64,000 bases of DNA from Neopusillimonas maritima. GTDB lineage: Bacteria > Pseudomonadota > Gammaproteobacteria > Burkholderiales > Burkholderiaceae_B. Positions within the stretch are counted from its first letter, which is position 1; each line of letters starts with the position of its first letter. The notes below the pieces were generated by a model. The model was not told the DNA's origin. It was given only the letters and a program-made list of their open reading frames with translations, and did no database searches. The stretch spans positions 188,337-252,336 of the forward strand of contig NZ_NQOU01000001.1 in the NCBI RefSeq assembly GCF_003576595.1, written 5' to 3'. The translations under genes and the position numbers were made by a program. Positions 8,272 through 17,232 of this stretch are shown here, piece after piece.

Positions 8272-10267
8272 TTTTTACTCCTGGTTGCTGGGTTCTTGGC
8301 CGCGCTGAAGCGACCTGGTGGGGGTTGATCATCCGTGCAAATGACCCTTTGCCTCGCACCGAGGGAGCCTTGATCGTCTGCATCAAAAACCTCGTGCGCT
8401 GCGCCTGCAGCGCGGCCGCGACTTTAGCTTGCGCTTCTGCTCGGCGAGCCTCTTCCAGTTTGGTTTTTCGGTGGGCTAAAGCCTCCGCCTTTGGCAACCA
8501 TTTCTGCAGCTCCTCCAACTGGGGCTGGACCTCGGCTTTCCATTTGTGCTGCGCCTCGCGCTTAACATGTGCGTGAAGTTCTGCGTAGGTTCGGCGCAAC
8601 GCCGCGAGCATTTGCTTTTGCTCGGCAATCTGGACCGTCAATGACGCCTTGGCTTGCTCGATTTCTTTTTTCTTCTGTAGTGACCAAAGTCGGTTCATCT
8701 CGGCTGGATCGGCCAGTTTTTTGGCCAACGAATCGAGCTGTGTCTGCAGTTGCTGGACACGATCGAAAACAGCCTGCCCTTGTTCGTTCACCGTCGCTGT
8801 TTTTTGCTGAACAACGATATCAGGGGCCTGCTGCTTTAGCAGGTTAATACGGGCACGAATTTCCGCAGGCGTTTTCGTGTAGGCCCACGTCGGAACTGCC
8901 TCGATTTCAACCGTTTTGGTCGAAAGCAATTGACGCGCTGTGGCCAGGATCACATCCACTTGGTTCACCAGATCTTGCTTCTCGGCAAGGTCAGTCTCGG
9001 GTCGCCTGTCAAGGGAGGCTGAGTGTGCTAACTGCTCGAGTTTCTTGCTGATTTCAGCTTGGGCATGTTCGCGCCTTTGCTCGATGGACGGCAGTGCCTT
9101 TTCCGCCAAGCGGTCGAGCCTGGCCAGCTGTTTTTCGTATGTTGTAGCGGTTCTGTCTAGTTTCGACGCAGAATCATGCACCTTTGCGACCTGGGCGACG
9201 ACGTCTGGCAGGCCTCCCAGGCCTAGCCAGGCTAGCAGCCTGTGAATGAGAATTGCGGCCACGGTAATGTTCTGCGCGGCGGTTATTTTTCTCCAGTCGA
9301 GCCACATGTTTGCCGTGGCTTTTCGTTGCTCCAATTGCTCAACCAACGACACCAAATTTTTATAAGGTACCCAGCGATTTAGAGCCTCTTCCGTTCGCTC
9401 CTCGAGCAGCGTCTGTAGCCGCTGAGTGAGCAATTTCAAACGTCCAATTCGGCGATTGATGCGAGCAGCCTGAGAATTGTGTTCGGCAACAAAATCGCCC
9501 CTGTTTGACTGTCGGCCAGTTCTTTTAATACGACCGGCAGGACCTTGGTGTTTAGTGGGCACTTTCTCAACGCCCCGCTTCTCAAAACTGGCATGCTCAA
9601 CAGTGTGCTGGATGCCCGCCACGGCAAGATGTTTATTAACCAAAGAGGCCCATAACGGCCGTGCCCATTCCGCCGTGTTTTGAAGCTTGTTCCGACGGCA
9701 GTGGATTGGGTCCAGTTCGCGGACATTACGGCTTAGTGCGCCGGTTTCTGCATCAACTTTGCTTGTTGTTAAGAGCAAGTGAGCATGGTAATTGCCGTTG
9801 TTTTTCTCCCCGCCTCGCCACTTATCCTTGATGAAAAATTGGTCTTTATTTTCATTAAGATAATCGTCGGAAAAAGCTTCCGGCCGGTGTAGAAAAACAT
9901 CAACGCCAACCCCGTATTTTTTTACGACTTCTTGCGCAAACTCTGTGATCAAAGCGGCTCGCTGGTTGTCACTAAGTAGATACGGAAGAGCAATCACTGC
10001 CTCCCTTGCTGGGATGGCTGCGGCCTTGCGGTCGTGGACGTCTACTCGCGCCCAGAATGTCTCTCGATCCTCTCTCTTTCCGCCGGGCAAATAGACCTGG
10101 TCGAAGGGATTCATGACATCAGTTTTCCGGCTGAAATCGAACACCTCACCGGTGCGTTCGCAGGTAATTTTTTGCCCAGAACGGTACGCAACCCGCGCGG
10201 CCAAAGGCGCGTCGAGTCGGCGCATTGGCTTCAAGGAAAAATGGATTTCAGTTTGCACTGGAGACAC
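8210..10267 (-). CDS. mobA: MobA/MobL family relaxase
   Basis: Relaxase of 685 residues that would nick oriT and lead the transferred strand. The N-terminal ~240 residues match the MobA/MobL domain: RVAYRSGQKITCERTGE (25-41) near the expected active-site tyrosine, and the metal-binding histidines in NYHAHLLLTTS (159-169). Residues about 260-640 are long charged helices, likely coiled coil, in place of the primase domain of IncQ MobA. The start is GTG at 10267. The gene is transcribed away from the oriT-like site at 10354-10383. It is consistent with a MOBQ-type relaxase, and the nicking partner is probably the small protein at 10570. Confidence 0.88.
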   Translation of the reverse strand: MSPVQTEIHFSLKPMRRLDAPLAARVAYRSGQKITCERTGEVFDFSRKTDVMNPFDQVYLPGGKREDRETFWARVDVHDRKAAAIPAREAVIALPYLLSDNQRAALITEFAQEVVKKYGVGVDVFLHRPEAFSDDYLNENKDQFFIKDKWRGGEKNNGNYHAHLLLTTSKVDAETGALSRNVRELDPIHCRRNKLQNTAEWARPLWASLVNKHLAVAGIQHTVEHASFEKRGVEKVPTKHQGPAGRIKRTGRQSNRGDFVAEHNSQAARINRRIGRLKLLTQRLQTLLEERTEEALNRWVPYKNLVSLVEQLEQRKATANMWLDWRKITAAQNITVAAILIHRLLAWLGLGGLPDVVAQVAKVHDSASKLDRTATTYEKQLARLDRLAEKALPSIEQRREHAQAEISKKLEQLAHSASLDRRPETDLAEKQDLVNQVDVILATARQLLSTKTVEIEAVPTWAYTKTPAEIRARINLLKQQAPDIVVQQKTATVNEQGQAVFDRVQQLQTQLDSLAKKLADPAEMNRLWSLQKKKEIEQAKASLTVQIAEQKQMLAALRRTYAELHAHVKREAQHKWKAEVQPQLEELQKWLPKAEALAHRKTKLEEARRAEAQAKVAAALQAQRTRFLMQTIKAPSVRGKGSFARMINPHQVASARPRTQQPGVKNDARISTRTTKTAHTKPRGA

Positions 10268-10569
10268 TCACTTACGGAAAAGCAACATCGTCAAAAAATA
10301 AAAACGTAGCAACCCTCACCTTCGTCGTTTTGCCCGTCCGGCCAGGACCGCACGCCAACTTGTTTGGCTCTAAGTGCGCACTTCGTGGGCCGTTACAAGC
10401 GGCGAACACTTTCGAACAAGTATATTTTTCAGTCGCCGAAGGTCAAGAAAACCGAGGTCAAAATTTTCATCCAAAGAAATTTTCCCTAAATGAAAATAAA
10501 GCTTTCCAAAACCTTGAATCTCGTTTTTAAAACGATATTCTCAATACGTTACTTAGAGAGGGAGAATCA
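10268..10569. other. Divergent intergenic region holding the oriT candidate
   Basis: About 300 bases between the relaxase and the rightward transfer operon. Besides the nic-like site it contains a T/A-rich stretch just before 10570 that should hold promoters for the rightward genes. No further gene is seen. Confidence 0.5.
10354..10383 (+). other. Candidate oriT: inverted repeat plus nic-like sequence
   Basis: A 5-bp inverted repeat (GCCAA at 10354-10358, TTGGC at 10364-10368) is followed two bases later by TAAGTGCGCACTT (10371-10383). The MOBQ nic core is recalled as TAAGTGCGCCCT, so the match is one base off, and a hairpin just before nic is the usual arrangement. The last twelve bases are also a perfect palindrome, so an operator role is an alternative. 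Confidence 0.55.
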
Positions 10570-10866
10570 ATGGATCCGAATCAACTCGAACGAGAAATCG
10601 ATGAATACAAGAAAAAAATTAAACAGATACGAGAAAGAAAGCGCGTTGAACTAGCCAAGATACGACGCGAAGAAATTAGGAGAAGAAAGAAGGAAGAGGA
10701 TCGCCGAAAAGTGTTGCTCGGCGTTGGCTTGATTGAGGCGATGCGCCACGGTCGCATTACCGAAAACCAAGTTTTTCAGTTAATCAACGAATCGATTACC
10801 AGGCGAAACGACAGAGAGTTCCTGGGTCTCCCCGTTGGCGAAAGTAACGTGGAGGTCGAACCATGA
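10570..10866 (+). CDS. TraD/MobC-like mobilisation accessory protein
   Basis: Small basic protein of 98 residues. Residues 1-45 are a very charged coiled coil (EIDEYKKKIKQIRERKRVEL). They are followed by RRKVLLGVGLIEAMRHGRIT, a pattern seen in TraD-type accessory proteins of mobilisable plasmids. It probably helps the relaxase at oriT. GGGAGA lies upstream of the ATG. It opens a rightward operon in which the next two starts overlap the previous stops. Confidence 0.5.
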   Translation: MDPNQLEREIDEYKKKIKQIRERKRVELAKIRREEIRRRKKEEDRRKVLLGVGLIEAMRHGRITENQVFQLINESITRRNDREFLGLPVGESNVEVEP

Positions 10867-11159
10867 AGTGGCATAAAGCTAGGATTTACGACAGAACAAA
10901 AGAAAAACAACGAGAACCATACTATATCGACGAGCACATCCAGGCTCAGCTAAAAATTTTTAAAAAAGAAGGTCTAGCAGGCCTTCTTAAAAAGCCGTTG
11001 GACATTGCAGAATGCCTAGCCGTGGCCTTGTTCAAAGGTCTGGGTGATGCACTGGTTCGCGGCGTTCAGATAATGCTCATGTTTTTCGTGCTCACGATGA
11101 TCATTAGTGTTTCGTTTAAATCTTTCGCATATTTACTCAACTGGACCTATGGCTCATGA
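10863..11159 (+). CDS. Small membrane protein in transfer operon
   Basis: Protein of 98 residues, unrecognised. The first 60 residues are basic and cytoplasmic in appearance. One membrane helix follows at about 65-92 (VQIMLMFFVLTMIISVSF). The ATG overlaps the previous stop (ATGA), showing translational coupling to the TraD-like gene, and its own stop overlaps the next start. Its place suggests a link between the relaxosome and the membrane, which is inference only. Confidence 0.6.
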   Translation: MKWHKARIYDRTKEKQREPYYIDEHIQAQLKIFKKEGLAGLLKKPLDIAECLAVALFKGLGDALVRGVQIMLMFFVLTMIISVSFKSFAYLLNWTYGS

Positions 11160-11665
11160 ACAAGAAAATCCTCATATCGGTTCTAGTGTTTCCTTCAGCT
11201 TTAGCCGCTGCCCCTTTGCCTGATGGTGATCAACTTTGCGTTGACTTAAAAGAAAGCAATACCCGTGCAATTTCCCAGGCCCAAACAGCTGTCGAAGAGG
11301 ACCCTTTTTTTGAAGATTTAAGCCAACAAAGAGAAGCGGATAGGGAGTGCATGCTCGATCTGTCAAAAGAGTTGGGTGGTGCAGTGAGTGCAGATAGCTA
11401 CGGTCTTGGCGCAATCATTGACGATGTGTTCAAGCAAATCAGTGAATCAATGTGCAATGTGACCAATAACAATGCCCGAAACCATGAGGGCTACGGCGGT
11501 GCTACGCCAAGTTATGTGCCGGCAGCCGCTTCCCAACAAGCGATGCCAGCGCCTGTCCCGACCCCACCACCTGTTGTTGGACCAAGTAGCAATTCAAACT
11601 CCAATGATGTCTGGTCGCGACTTAGCGAGGCGATGTCTGGTCGCTCCAGCCAACAATCTCAGTAA
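11156..11665 (+). CDS. Secreted hypothetical protein of the transfer operon
   Basis: Protein of 169 residues with a signal peptide (MNKKILISVLVFPSALAAA). The mature part is small and acidic and carries three cysteines (QLCVDL, RECMLD, ESMCNV), then a low-complexity tail rich in Pro, Ala, Ser and Gln from about 110. The cysteines suggest a periplasmic disulfide-bonded protein, which fits the DsbC-like genes in the same island. No family is recognised. It is translationally coupled to the preceding gene. Confidence 0.6.
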   Translation: MNKKILISVLVFPSALAAAPLPDGDQLCVDLKESNTRAISQAQTAVEEDPFFEDLSQQREADRECMLDLSKELGGAVSADSYGLGAIIDDVFKQISESMCNVTNNNARNHEGYGGATPSYVPAAASQQAMPAPVPTPPPVVGPSSNSNSNDVWSRLSEAMSGRSSQQSQ

Positions 11666-11686
11666 TAAGATAAGGACACATTAACT

Positions 11687-12967
11687 ATGTCTAAGAACTT
11701 GATCTCAACCGCACTCGTGTTGCTTGTGCCATTACTTTGGTCCGGTCAAGCCAATGCAATTAAATGCACGCTGTCTCAGGATTGTGTGATAGCAATAGAT
11801 CGAGCGAGAAGCTCAATCAATACCAATATCGACCAAATGGACTCCAATATCGCGCGCGAGGTGGATAAAGCCCGAGTGGATATTATCAACGCCCTGGGTC
11901 GCCAAACAAGTTCGCTTTCGGGTCAGACTGCCCAAGCGGTTGAGACGCAGACACGGCATGCGGAAGAGCTAGCAAAAGCGGGTCGAAAAATAGACTCAAT
12001 TATCAAAAGAAGTAATGTAACGTGCGGATCGGCGAGCGGCTCACAGTCATCGTCAATGACGATGGTTTCAAGAAAACAAACGACAGAGCCACTTTCAACA
12101 GGCTCAAAAATACCGCCGCGCCTAAAAAAGGCATGGGATCAATCAGATCCAAATGCGTCAGTTTTACCACCTTTCGATCAAAATGTTGCTGCGGCTGATT
12201 TCGGCTTTGGTAGTTGCCAGGGCTTTGCCGGTGACCCAAATTCGATGCGCGGCCAACTGTGTCGCAGTGTCCAGGGGCTGCAAATTAAAAGCAATAAATA
12301 TGCGGATGCGGATATCCGGGCCGAAACGTTGTTTCACGGCCCTCAAGAGAAAGAAAAAGGCCGAGTTCAATTAACGGTGACAGCCCAGCATAGTAGCGCT
12401 GAACGGGATGCGCGAAAATCGATCCTCGCCTCATTGTCACAACCAGTACCACCGCCGGGGGTTCGGCCAACCGCACTTGCCTCGCCCGAAGGCCTCGCTT
12501 ACGTTGGCCAACTAACTGAGCATCAGGCCAAAATGTCGTTAGCGACCGAGCCAATACGCGATTGGGATGTTGCGACTACTGCCTCGCCCGAAAGCTTCGA
12601 AACACTACGAGCATTGCTAAACGACAACATTACGGCAGTATTTTTGGAAAAAAAATTAAATAAAGAGTTCCCAGAATGGGCGCAGGAAGGTGTTTCTCCA
12701 CTTCACCTGAGCGCGCTTCAAGTTGAAAAACGAGCGGGCAATCCTGACTGGTACACATACATGGCTGGCGCCGATGATGTTGCCAAATCTGCCGAAGTGC
12801 CGCTTATTTTGGCTGAGCAACAGAGACTACTTTTCTCGATTCTCCTCGAGCTGAAGAAGCTGAACGTGGTTAATGGTCAGCAACTGGCCGAAGACGTCCA
12901 AGAAAACAACATGCCGCGTCTCGAACGGCTAGCCGAAGCAGCCAACCGAACCATACGTAATCAATAA
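11687..12967 (+). CDS. TraW/IcmX-like periplasmic conjugation protein (tentative)
   Basis: Protein of 426 residues with a signal peptide ending near ANA. Residues 30-110 are a coiled coil (DQMDSNIAREVDKARVDI and following). The central part has several cysteines. The C-terminal half carries ALLNDNITAVFLEKKLNKEF and a helix ending in RLLFSILLELKKL. Its size, export signal and place directly before the DotA/TraY gene recall TraW of IncI plasmids and IcmX of Legionella, but similarity by eye is weak. AAGGA lies upstream of the ATG. Confidence 0.45.
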   Translation: MSKNLISTALVLLVPLLWSGQANAIKCTLSQDCVIAIDRARSSINTNIDQMDSNIAREVDKARVDIINALGRQTSSLSGQTAQAVETQTRHAEELAKAGRKIDSIIKRSNVTCGSASGSQSSSMTMVSRKQTTEPLSTGSKIPPRLKKAWDQSDPNASVLPPFDQNVAAADFGFGSCQGFAGDPNSMRGQLCRSVQGLQIKSNKYADADIRAETLFHGPQEKEKGRVQLTVTAQHSSAERDARKSILASLSQPVPPPGVRPTALASPEGLAYVGQLTEHQAKMSLATEPIRDWDVATTASPESFETLRALLNDNITAVFLEKKLNKEFPEWAQEGVSPLHLSALQVEKRAGNPDWYTYMAGADDVAKSAEVPLILAEQQRLLFSILLELKKLNVVNGQQLAEDVQENNMPRLERLAEAANRTIRNQ

Positions 12968-12984
12968 ATAATAAAGGTGCCCAA

Positions 12985-15222
12985 ATGGCTAGAAGTCGTG
13001 CCCTTTTCCTTATTCTTTTTTTTCTCACGGCCTTATTGCCAGCAATCGCGTCGGCCCAGCTTGCTGAAGGGATCGGCACGACTTACGACGAACTGATCCT
13101 GGCGTCGCAGAGTGACGGTGATCATTCTCGCCAGATTTTAGGCAACTTGTTATCAGATTTTGCTGACAACCCCTTTATGGCTGCCGGACGCCCGGATACG
13201 CTCTTAGGCAACCTTTTCTTCCTGTTCAACAGTGGCATTTTTATTGTTGGTACGGTGCTTCTAAGTTACTTCATTCTTGCTTCGGTAGCACAAACAGCGC
13301 ATGAGGGGGAGGTCCTAGGTAAGCGGATTAATGGGCTGTGGGTACCCATTCGCGTCACCCTTGGTGTATTTGGCATGCTGCCCGTCTTTGGCGGCTTCTC
13401 GTTAGCCCAGGCGGTTGTGATGTGGTTCGTGATTCTGGGTATTGGACTAGCTAACATCATGACAAGCGCCGTGATCTCAGATACCCAAAAATTTAATGCG
13501 CTGATTCCACCGCCGGGGTTGAGTTCACCAGGGCCACAAACCGCTTTTTCCGCCGATTTGATAAAGAATATTTTCAAGATGAACGTATGCGCAGCAGCTG
13601 GTCGCAAACATCACGAGAACATGACCTGGTCGCTGAACAGAGCTCCTGTGGTTCAATTGAAAGAGACATCCGACGGCCACTTATTATCCGCACGGAACAC
13701 TAGTTGGGGTGTCGATTGCGGCGAAGTCTTGCTTGAAAGAGGCCTACTTCGAGAAGATGGGCTGCTTGAAATTGGGTATCGATCGGCCGCCGTCGACTAT
13801 GACTCAATCAACTCTATCGCCTTAGCCGGTTACAGCACAAAACTTCAGCAACTAGACCTTATCCAGCAGATAATGACAAATGAGGCCGCTCGATTCGTCG
13901 AAGCCCATTGGAATGGCGAAAGAAATAATTATCAGCTTGACCTGAGTCTTTTTGAGAAGCTAGCCAACGATGCAAATTACGATGTTTCTAATGCGATTCA
14001 GCAGTCAATCAACGCTACTGATGAAGCCGGTGCGGCCCAAAAAACGGCTTTGACGCAAAGCGCGACAGAAGCAATCAGCCAGGGCGGCTGGATGGCCCTG
14101 GGCAGTTGGCATAGCACCTACGCTGAAGTTCAGGCAGCACTTCAAACGGCGTCACATTACGGTCAATTAAAAGAGCAGCCGCTAATCATTGAACGAAGCA
14201 GAACAAGCACAAGTACCGAACGACTCATCGACATTGCAGATCATTATCTTAACCAGCCCGTCCCAGCGACAACCAAGAGTGACGGTCAGTTTAAAACTGA
14301 TCGGTCACCAGGCAGGTGGTTAACCACCTGGTTGTTTAGCGCTGCCGCTGGCGGAACTGGGGGAAGTGGCATGACAAACCCAATAACGTTAGCAAAATCA
14401 AGCGGCGATATGATGATAAATTCTGCGATTGCCGTGTACTCAGTCACGACTGTTTTGGAGAACATTCCGCTCGGCGTCGGCAAGAAAGCACTTGATCTGA
14501 TTGGTGCTGTTCCTGGCGTCGGTACCTTCGGTGGCATGGTTGGCTCCCTGTTAAGCGACGTCCAAACACTTCTTCCAGTTGTGGCTATCTTGCTTTTAAT
14601 TATCGGCGGAGTCCTATCGATTTACGTGCCACTGATTCCGTTTTTGACCTGGTTTGCGGCTCTTGTCGGTTATTTTGTCAGTGTCATCGAAGGCTTAATT
14701 GCCGCGCAAGTATGGGCATTTGGCCACTTGAGCCTTGATGGGGAGGGTATGGGTCAGAAAACAGAGAAGGGATATCAATATCTCTTCAACATGTTGCTAA
14801 GACCACCTTTGATGGTTTTGGCCTTTTTCTTTGCAAGCGCTCTTTGTATTCTGCTTGGTACGTTCCTGGTTGATTCGATTCGCACAGTAATTGAAAACGT
14901 TCAAGGAAACAGTGCCACTGGTCTAATTTCGATTTTAGGTTTTTTAATCATTTTTGCTATCCTTTTACTAACACTCATTTCGACCTGTTTCGATATGATT
15001 TTTGCCCTTCCAGACCGAGTAATTGCCTGGGCCGGTAGCGGAATGGAGTTTGTGGCAGGCCGCGAAATGAGTGGAAAAATTGAAGGACAAGCCCAGGCAG
15101 CCGGGCGTTGGGCTGGGGGTGCTGCTCACTCAGCTAACCACGCAAGAACGACGCTGAATGCAACAAGAGCTCGAAACCGACTTCAACATCAAGTAAACGA
15201 CTCGAACAAGGACCAAAAATGA
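12985..15222 (+). CDS. traY: DotA/TraY family membrane protein
   Basis: Protein of 745 residues matching the DotA/TraY family of type IVB secretion and IncI conjugation systems. A signal peptide (residues 1-24) precedes a helix at about 75-100 and the hallmark stretch TAHEGEVLGKRINGLWVPIR. A large periplasmic loop spans about 180-430. Five or so membrane helices lie between about 500 and 690 (LLPVVAILLLIIGGVLSIYVP, then PPLMVLAFFFASALCILLGT), followed by a basic C-terminal tail. In IncI plasmids TraY is needed for transfer and is the target of entry exclusion. No other core type IVB component is present here. AAGGTG precedes the ATG. Confidence 0.85.
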   Translation: MARSRALFLILFFLTALLPAIASAQLAEGIGTTYDELILASQSDGDHSRQILGNLLSDFADNPFMAAGRPDTLLGNLFFLFNSGIFIVGTVLLSYFILASVAQTAHEGEVLGKRINGLWVPIRVTLGVFGMLPVFGGFSLAQAVVMWFVILGIGLANIMTSAVISDTQKFNALIPPPGLSSPGPQTAFSADLIKNIFKMNVCAAAGRKHHENMTWSLNRAPVVQLKETSDGHLLSARNTSWGVDCGEVLLERGLLREDGLLEIGYRSAAVDYDSINSIALAGYSTKLQQLDLIQQIMTNEAARFVEAHWNGERNNYQLDLSLFEKLANDANYDVSNAIQQSINATDEAGAAQKTALTQSATEAISQGGWMALGSWHSTYAEVQAALQTASHYGQLKEQPLIIERSRTSTSTERLIDIADHYLNQPVPATTKSDGQFKTDRSPGRWLTTWLFSAAAGGTGGSGMTNPITLAKSSGDMMINSAIAVYSVTTVLENIPLGVGKKALDLIGAVPGVGTFGGMVGSLLSDVQTLLPVVAILLLIIGGVLSIYVPLIPFLTWFAALVGYFVSVIEGLIAAQVWAFGHLSLDGEGMGQKTEKGYQYLFNMLLRPPLMVLAFFFASALCILLGTFLVDSIRTVIENVQGNSATGLISILGFLIIFAILLLTLISTCFDMIFALPDRVIAWAGSGMEFVAGREMSGKIEGQAQAAGRWAGGAAHSANHARTTLNATRARNRLQHQVNDSNKDQK

Positions 15223-15470
15223 CACATAAACAGGCAAAACGAACCATTCTTTCAGCCAGCATTTACTTGCTCGGCATTTATTTGTTGGTGGTGCCTGCTT
15301 TTATATGCCTCTGGATCTTCGTGGCAATGCAGCGAAGTGCTGGCTGGCTCGATATTTTGGTTAGTTGTGGCCCGGCTGCGTTGTTCATCTTATGCTGCTT
15401 CGGCCTTCGCAAAAATACCAAAAAGATCGATCAAGCACACAAAATTGTTATGACTGGACAACAAAGCTAA
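15219..15470 (+). CDS. Small membrane protein coupled to DotA/TraY
   Basis: Protein of 83 residues with two membrane helices (about 10-35 and 43-63) and a basic C-terminus. Its ATG overlaps the DotA/TraY stop. It may be a partner of TraY. In IncI plasmids the gene next to traY encodes the exclusion protein ExcA, but I see no sequence likeness, so that is only a positional thought. Confidence 0.55.
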   Translation: MTHKQAKRTILSASIYLLGIYLLVVPAFICLWIFVAMQRSAGWLDILVSCGPAALFILCCFGLRKNTKKIDQAHKIVMTGQQS

Positions 15471-15483
15471 TAATTACACGAAT

Positions 15484-15553
15484 TTGCACATAATTGCACA
15501 TTTCAGCACACCCTCGGACCGCTGAATGTGCAAACTTGTGCAAAGTTAGCACA
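15484..15553. repeat. Phased TTGCACA repeat cluster
   Basis: TTGCACA occurs at 15484 and 15494, and a variant ending GCACA occurs ten bases further on (GCACA at 15486, 15496 and 15506). The inverted form TGTGCAA lies at 15527 and 15537, again ten bases apart. A last GCACA is at 15549. The two halves form an imperfect inverted repeat. Ten-base phasing puts the sites on one face of the helix, as expected for a cooperative DNA-binding protein. It lies between the transfer operon and the lipoprotein gene. Confidence 0.55.
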
Positions 15554-15669
15554 ACAATAATATTTAGTATCAATAGCTGAAACACTCGATATTTTGAGTG
15601 TCAGTTCTCTTTTTTGCGACCAAGCAAATTAAGTTACAAAAATAATTACGTTTGACTATTGGACGCAAA

Positions 15670-16020
15670 ATGAAATTGAAAACTATTATTCTCATCCCCG
15701 CTGTATCACTTTTTGTAGCCGGCTGCGGAAGTTCTGGCCCATCTGAGGGCGACATCGAAAAACATGTCCGCGATGCATGGAAACAGCAAGTCAAAATGTT
15801 GTCTCTATTTGCGGGGCCAGAGGGAACAAAGAAGGCCGAAAACGCAATTAAAGATGTTTCGCTAGAACAATGTGAACCACACGAAAACGAGCAAATTTAT
15901 CAATGTAAAGTTTCCGTCACGATTGAACTAGACGGGAAAAAAGATACAAACGTAATCAAACCTTTTTTCAAAAAAGAGTTTGACGAATGGGTGCCTGTCG
16001 GCAACGTCCTGAAAGACTGA
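15670..16020 (+). CDS. Putative lipoprotein
   Basis: Protein of 116 residues from the ATG at 15670. A lipoprotein signal peptide ends in the lipobox VAGC, so the mature protein should be lipid-anchored at a cysteine. The soluble part has two more cysteines (LEQCEPHENEQIYQCKV), probably a disulfide, and resembles small secreted beta proteins. The frame opens earlier at a TTG (15652) that has no ribosome binding site. Seventeen bases separate it from the DsbC-like gene, so the two are probably one operon. Confidence 0.7.
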   Translation: MKLKTIILIPAVSLFVAGCGSSGPSEGDIEKHVRDAWKQQVKMLSLFAGPEGTKKAENAIKDVSLEQCEPHENEQIYQCKVSVTIELDGKKDTNVIKPFFKKEFDEWVPVGNVLKD

Positions 16021-16037
16021 TTACTGGAACAAGAACA

Positions 16038-16805
16038 ATGCCGAAACAAGCAACGTTAGTAGCATTTTTAATGCTTGCCTTCTACGGAAAAACAGCCGGC
16101 GCGGTTAATTTTGATGCGCTAGTCAATGCTGCGGTACAAACCGCCACCCAAGAAGTGACCAAAGCAATCGGTTCTAATGATGCAAGCAATGTCATTGGCC
16201 AGGTAGTTGGATCGGCAACCGCCGGGACCAACGAAAAGCCTGGTAACTGGCCAACGAAGTTTGTGTGGTATCCCTATGACAAGATGGCGCCGCAGCCTGT
16301 TAATACTGGCAAAGTTCGTAAGTTTGACCATCCTGAATGGTTAGATGGTCTTGATTTTGATAGTCTACCTTTTCAACATGCGATTGTGCGAGTTCGCGGT
16401 GATGGATCGAAAAAAATGGCGATCTTCTCTGATCCACATTGTCCCCACTCCAAGACTCAAGAGCGAGATTTGAATAAATATGACAACGTGACGATTTATA
16501 CATTTGTAGCACCACTACTAGGCGCAGATTCTGAACCTATGGTTGAGCAAATTATGTGCCAACCAAACAACCAAGCTCGCGCACAGGCATGGGACAATTG
16601 GATTCTTAATGGACAAAGTCCACAAAAAACGTCCTCGTGCAGTACTTCTTCTCAGAAGATCATTAATTCCTTAAAAGGGCTTAGATCTGCCGAGGGTGAT
16701 ACATATCACTCAATTTCACCAACGTTAGTTTTCTCGAATAATATTGCTTTTCCAGGTGCAATTCCCGCTTATGGGCTAAAAGAAATGATTGACTTACTAC
16801 ACTAG
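16038..16805 (+). CDS. DsbC-like thioredoxin-fold protein with CPHS active site
   Basis: Exported protein of 255 residues (signal peptide about 1-21). Residues 105-250 match the DsbC/TrbB thioredoxin fold: GDGSKKMAIFSDPHCPHSKT, then a helical insert with cysteines, and the cis-proline loop SPTLVFSN. The usual CxxC is CPHS (135-138), so only the nucleophilic cysteine remains. It probably handles disulfides in the island's periplasmic transfer proteins. The start at 16038 has GGAAC upstream; the earlier frame start at 15987 lies inside the lipoprotein gene. A paralogue with the same loss lies at 22953. Confidence 0.75.
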   Translation: MPKQATLVAFLMLAFYGKTAGAVNFDALVNAAVQTATQEVTKAIGSNDASNVIGQVVGSATAGTNEKPGNWPTKFVWYPYDKMAPQPVNTGKVRKFDHPEWLDGLDFDSLPFQHAIVRVRGDGSKKMAIFSDPHCPHSKTQERDLNKYDNVTIYTFVAPLLGADSEPMVEQIMCQPNNQARAQAWDNWILNGQSPQKTSSCSTSSQKIINSLKGLRSAEGDTYHSISPTLVFSNNIAFPGAIPAYGLKEMIDLLH

Positions 16806-16925
16806 TAGAAGACAAATCTATATCTACAGAGCTTATACAGTTTTGAGTAGACGAAGTCATGCGCTCACAACTGATAAGTTCTGTTACTTACATTTTCAAT
16901 GCTTAATCGACAGTGATTAGCCGTC

Positions 16926-17087
16926 TTAATGCAATGTCGTTGCGCCATTCACGCCGGCTCCCGTTTTCCAGTTAAACACCAACCGTCCGAATACCCATTC
17001 AATGTGAAGGTCGGTCGGCTCTTCAAAGCTGTGGTAGGTAAGTTCGACGGCTTTCTCGAATAGCTCTTCGCAAAATTTTTCGTTCAT
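16926..17087 (-). CDS. Possible small protein
   Basis: Open frame of 53 codons on the minus strand, with an acidic start and a WVFGRLVFNWKTG segment. No good ribosome binding site is present. It fills most of an otherwise gene-free stretch (16806-17232) ahead of the defence-like genes. The amino-acid composition looks protein-like, but this is the only support. Confidence 0.3.
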   Translation of the reverse strand: MNEKFCEELFEKAVELTYHSFEEPTDLHIEWVFGRLVFNWKTGAGVNGATTLH

Positions 17088-17232
17088 GGCAAAATTTTCG
17101 CCTTAAAAAATCATGGGCGCTATTCGTAGTTTCCGAGTATTGATTTCATCAACGGCTTCACGTTAGTGCATCCAGTTTTGCATATCCATTTTGACGGGAA
17201 GCGGCTATTTTGAGCCGTTGGCGATCGACCCT

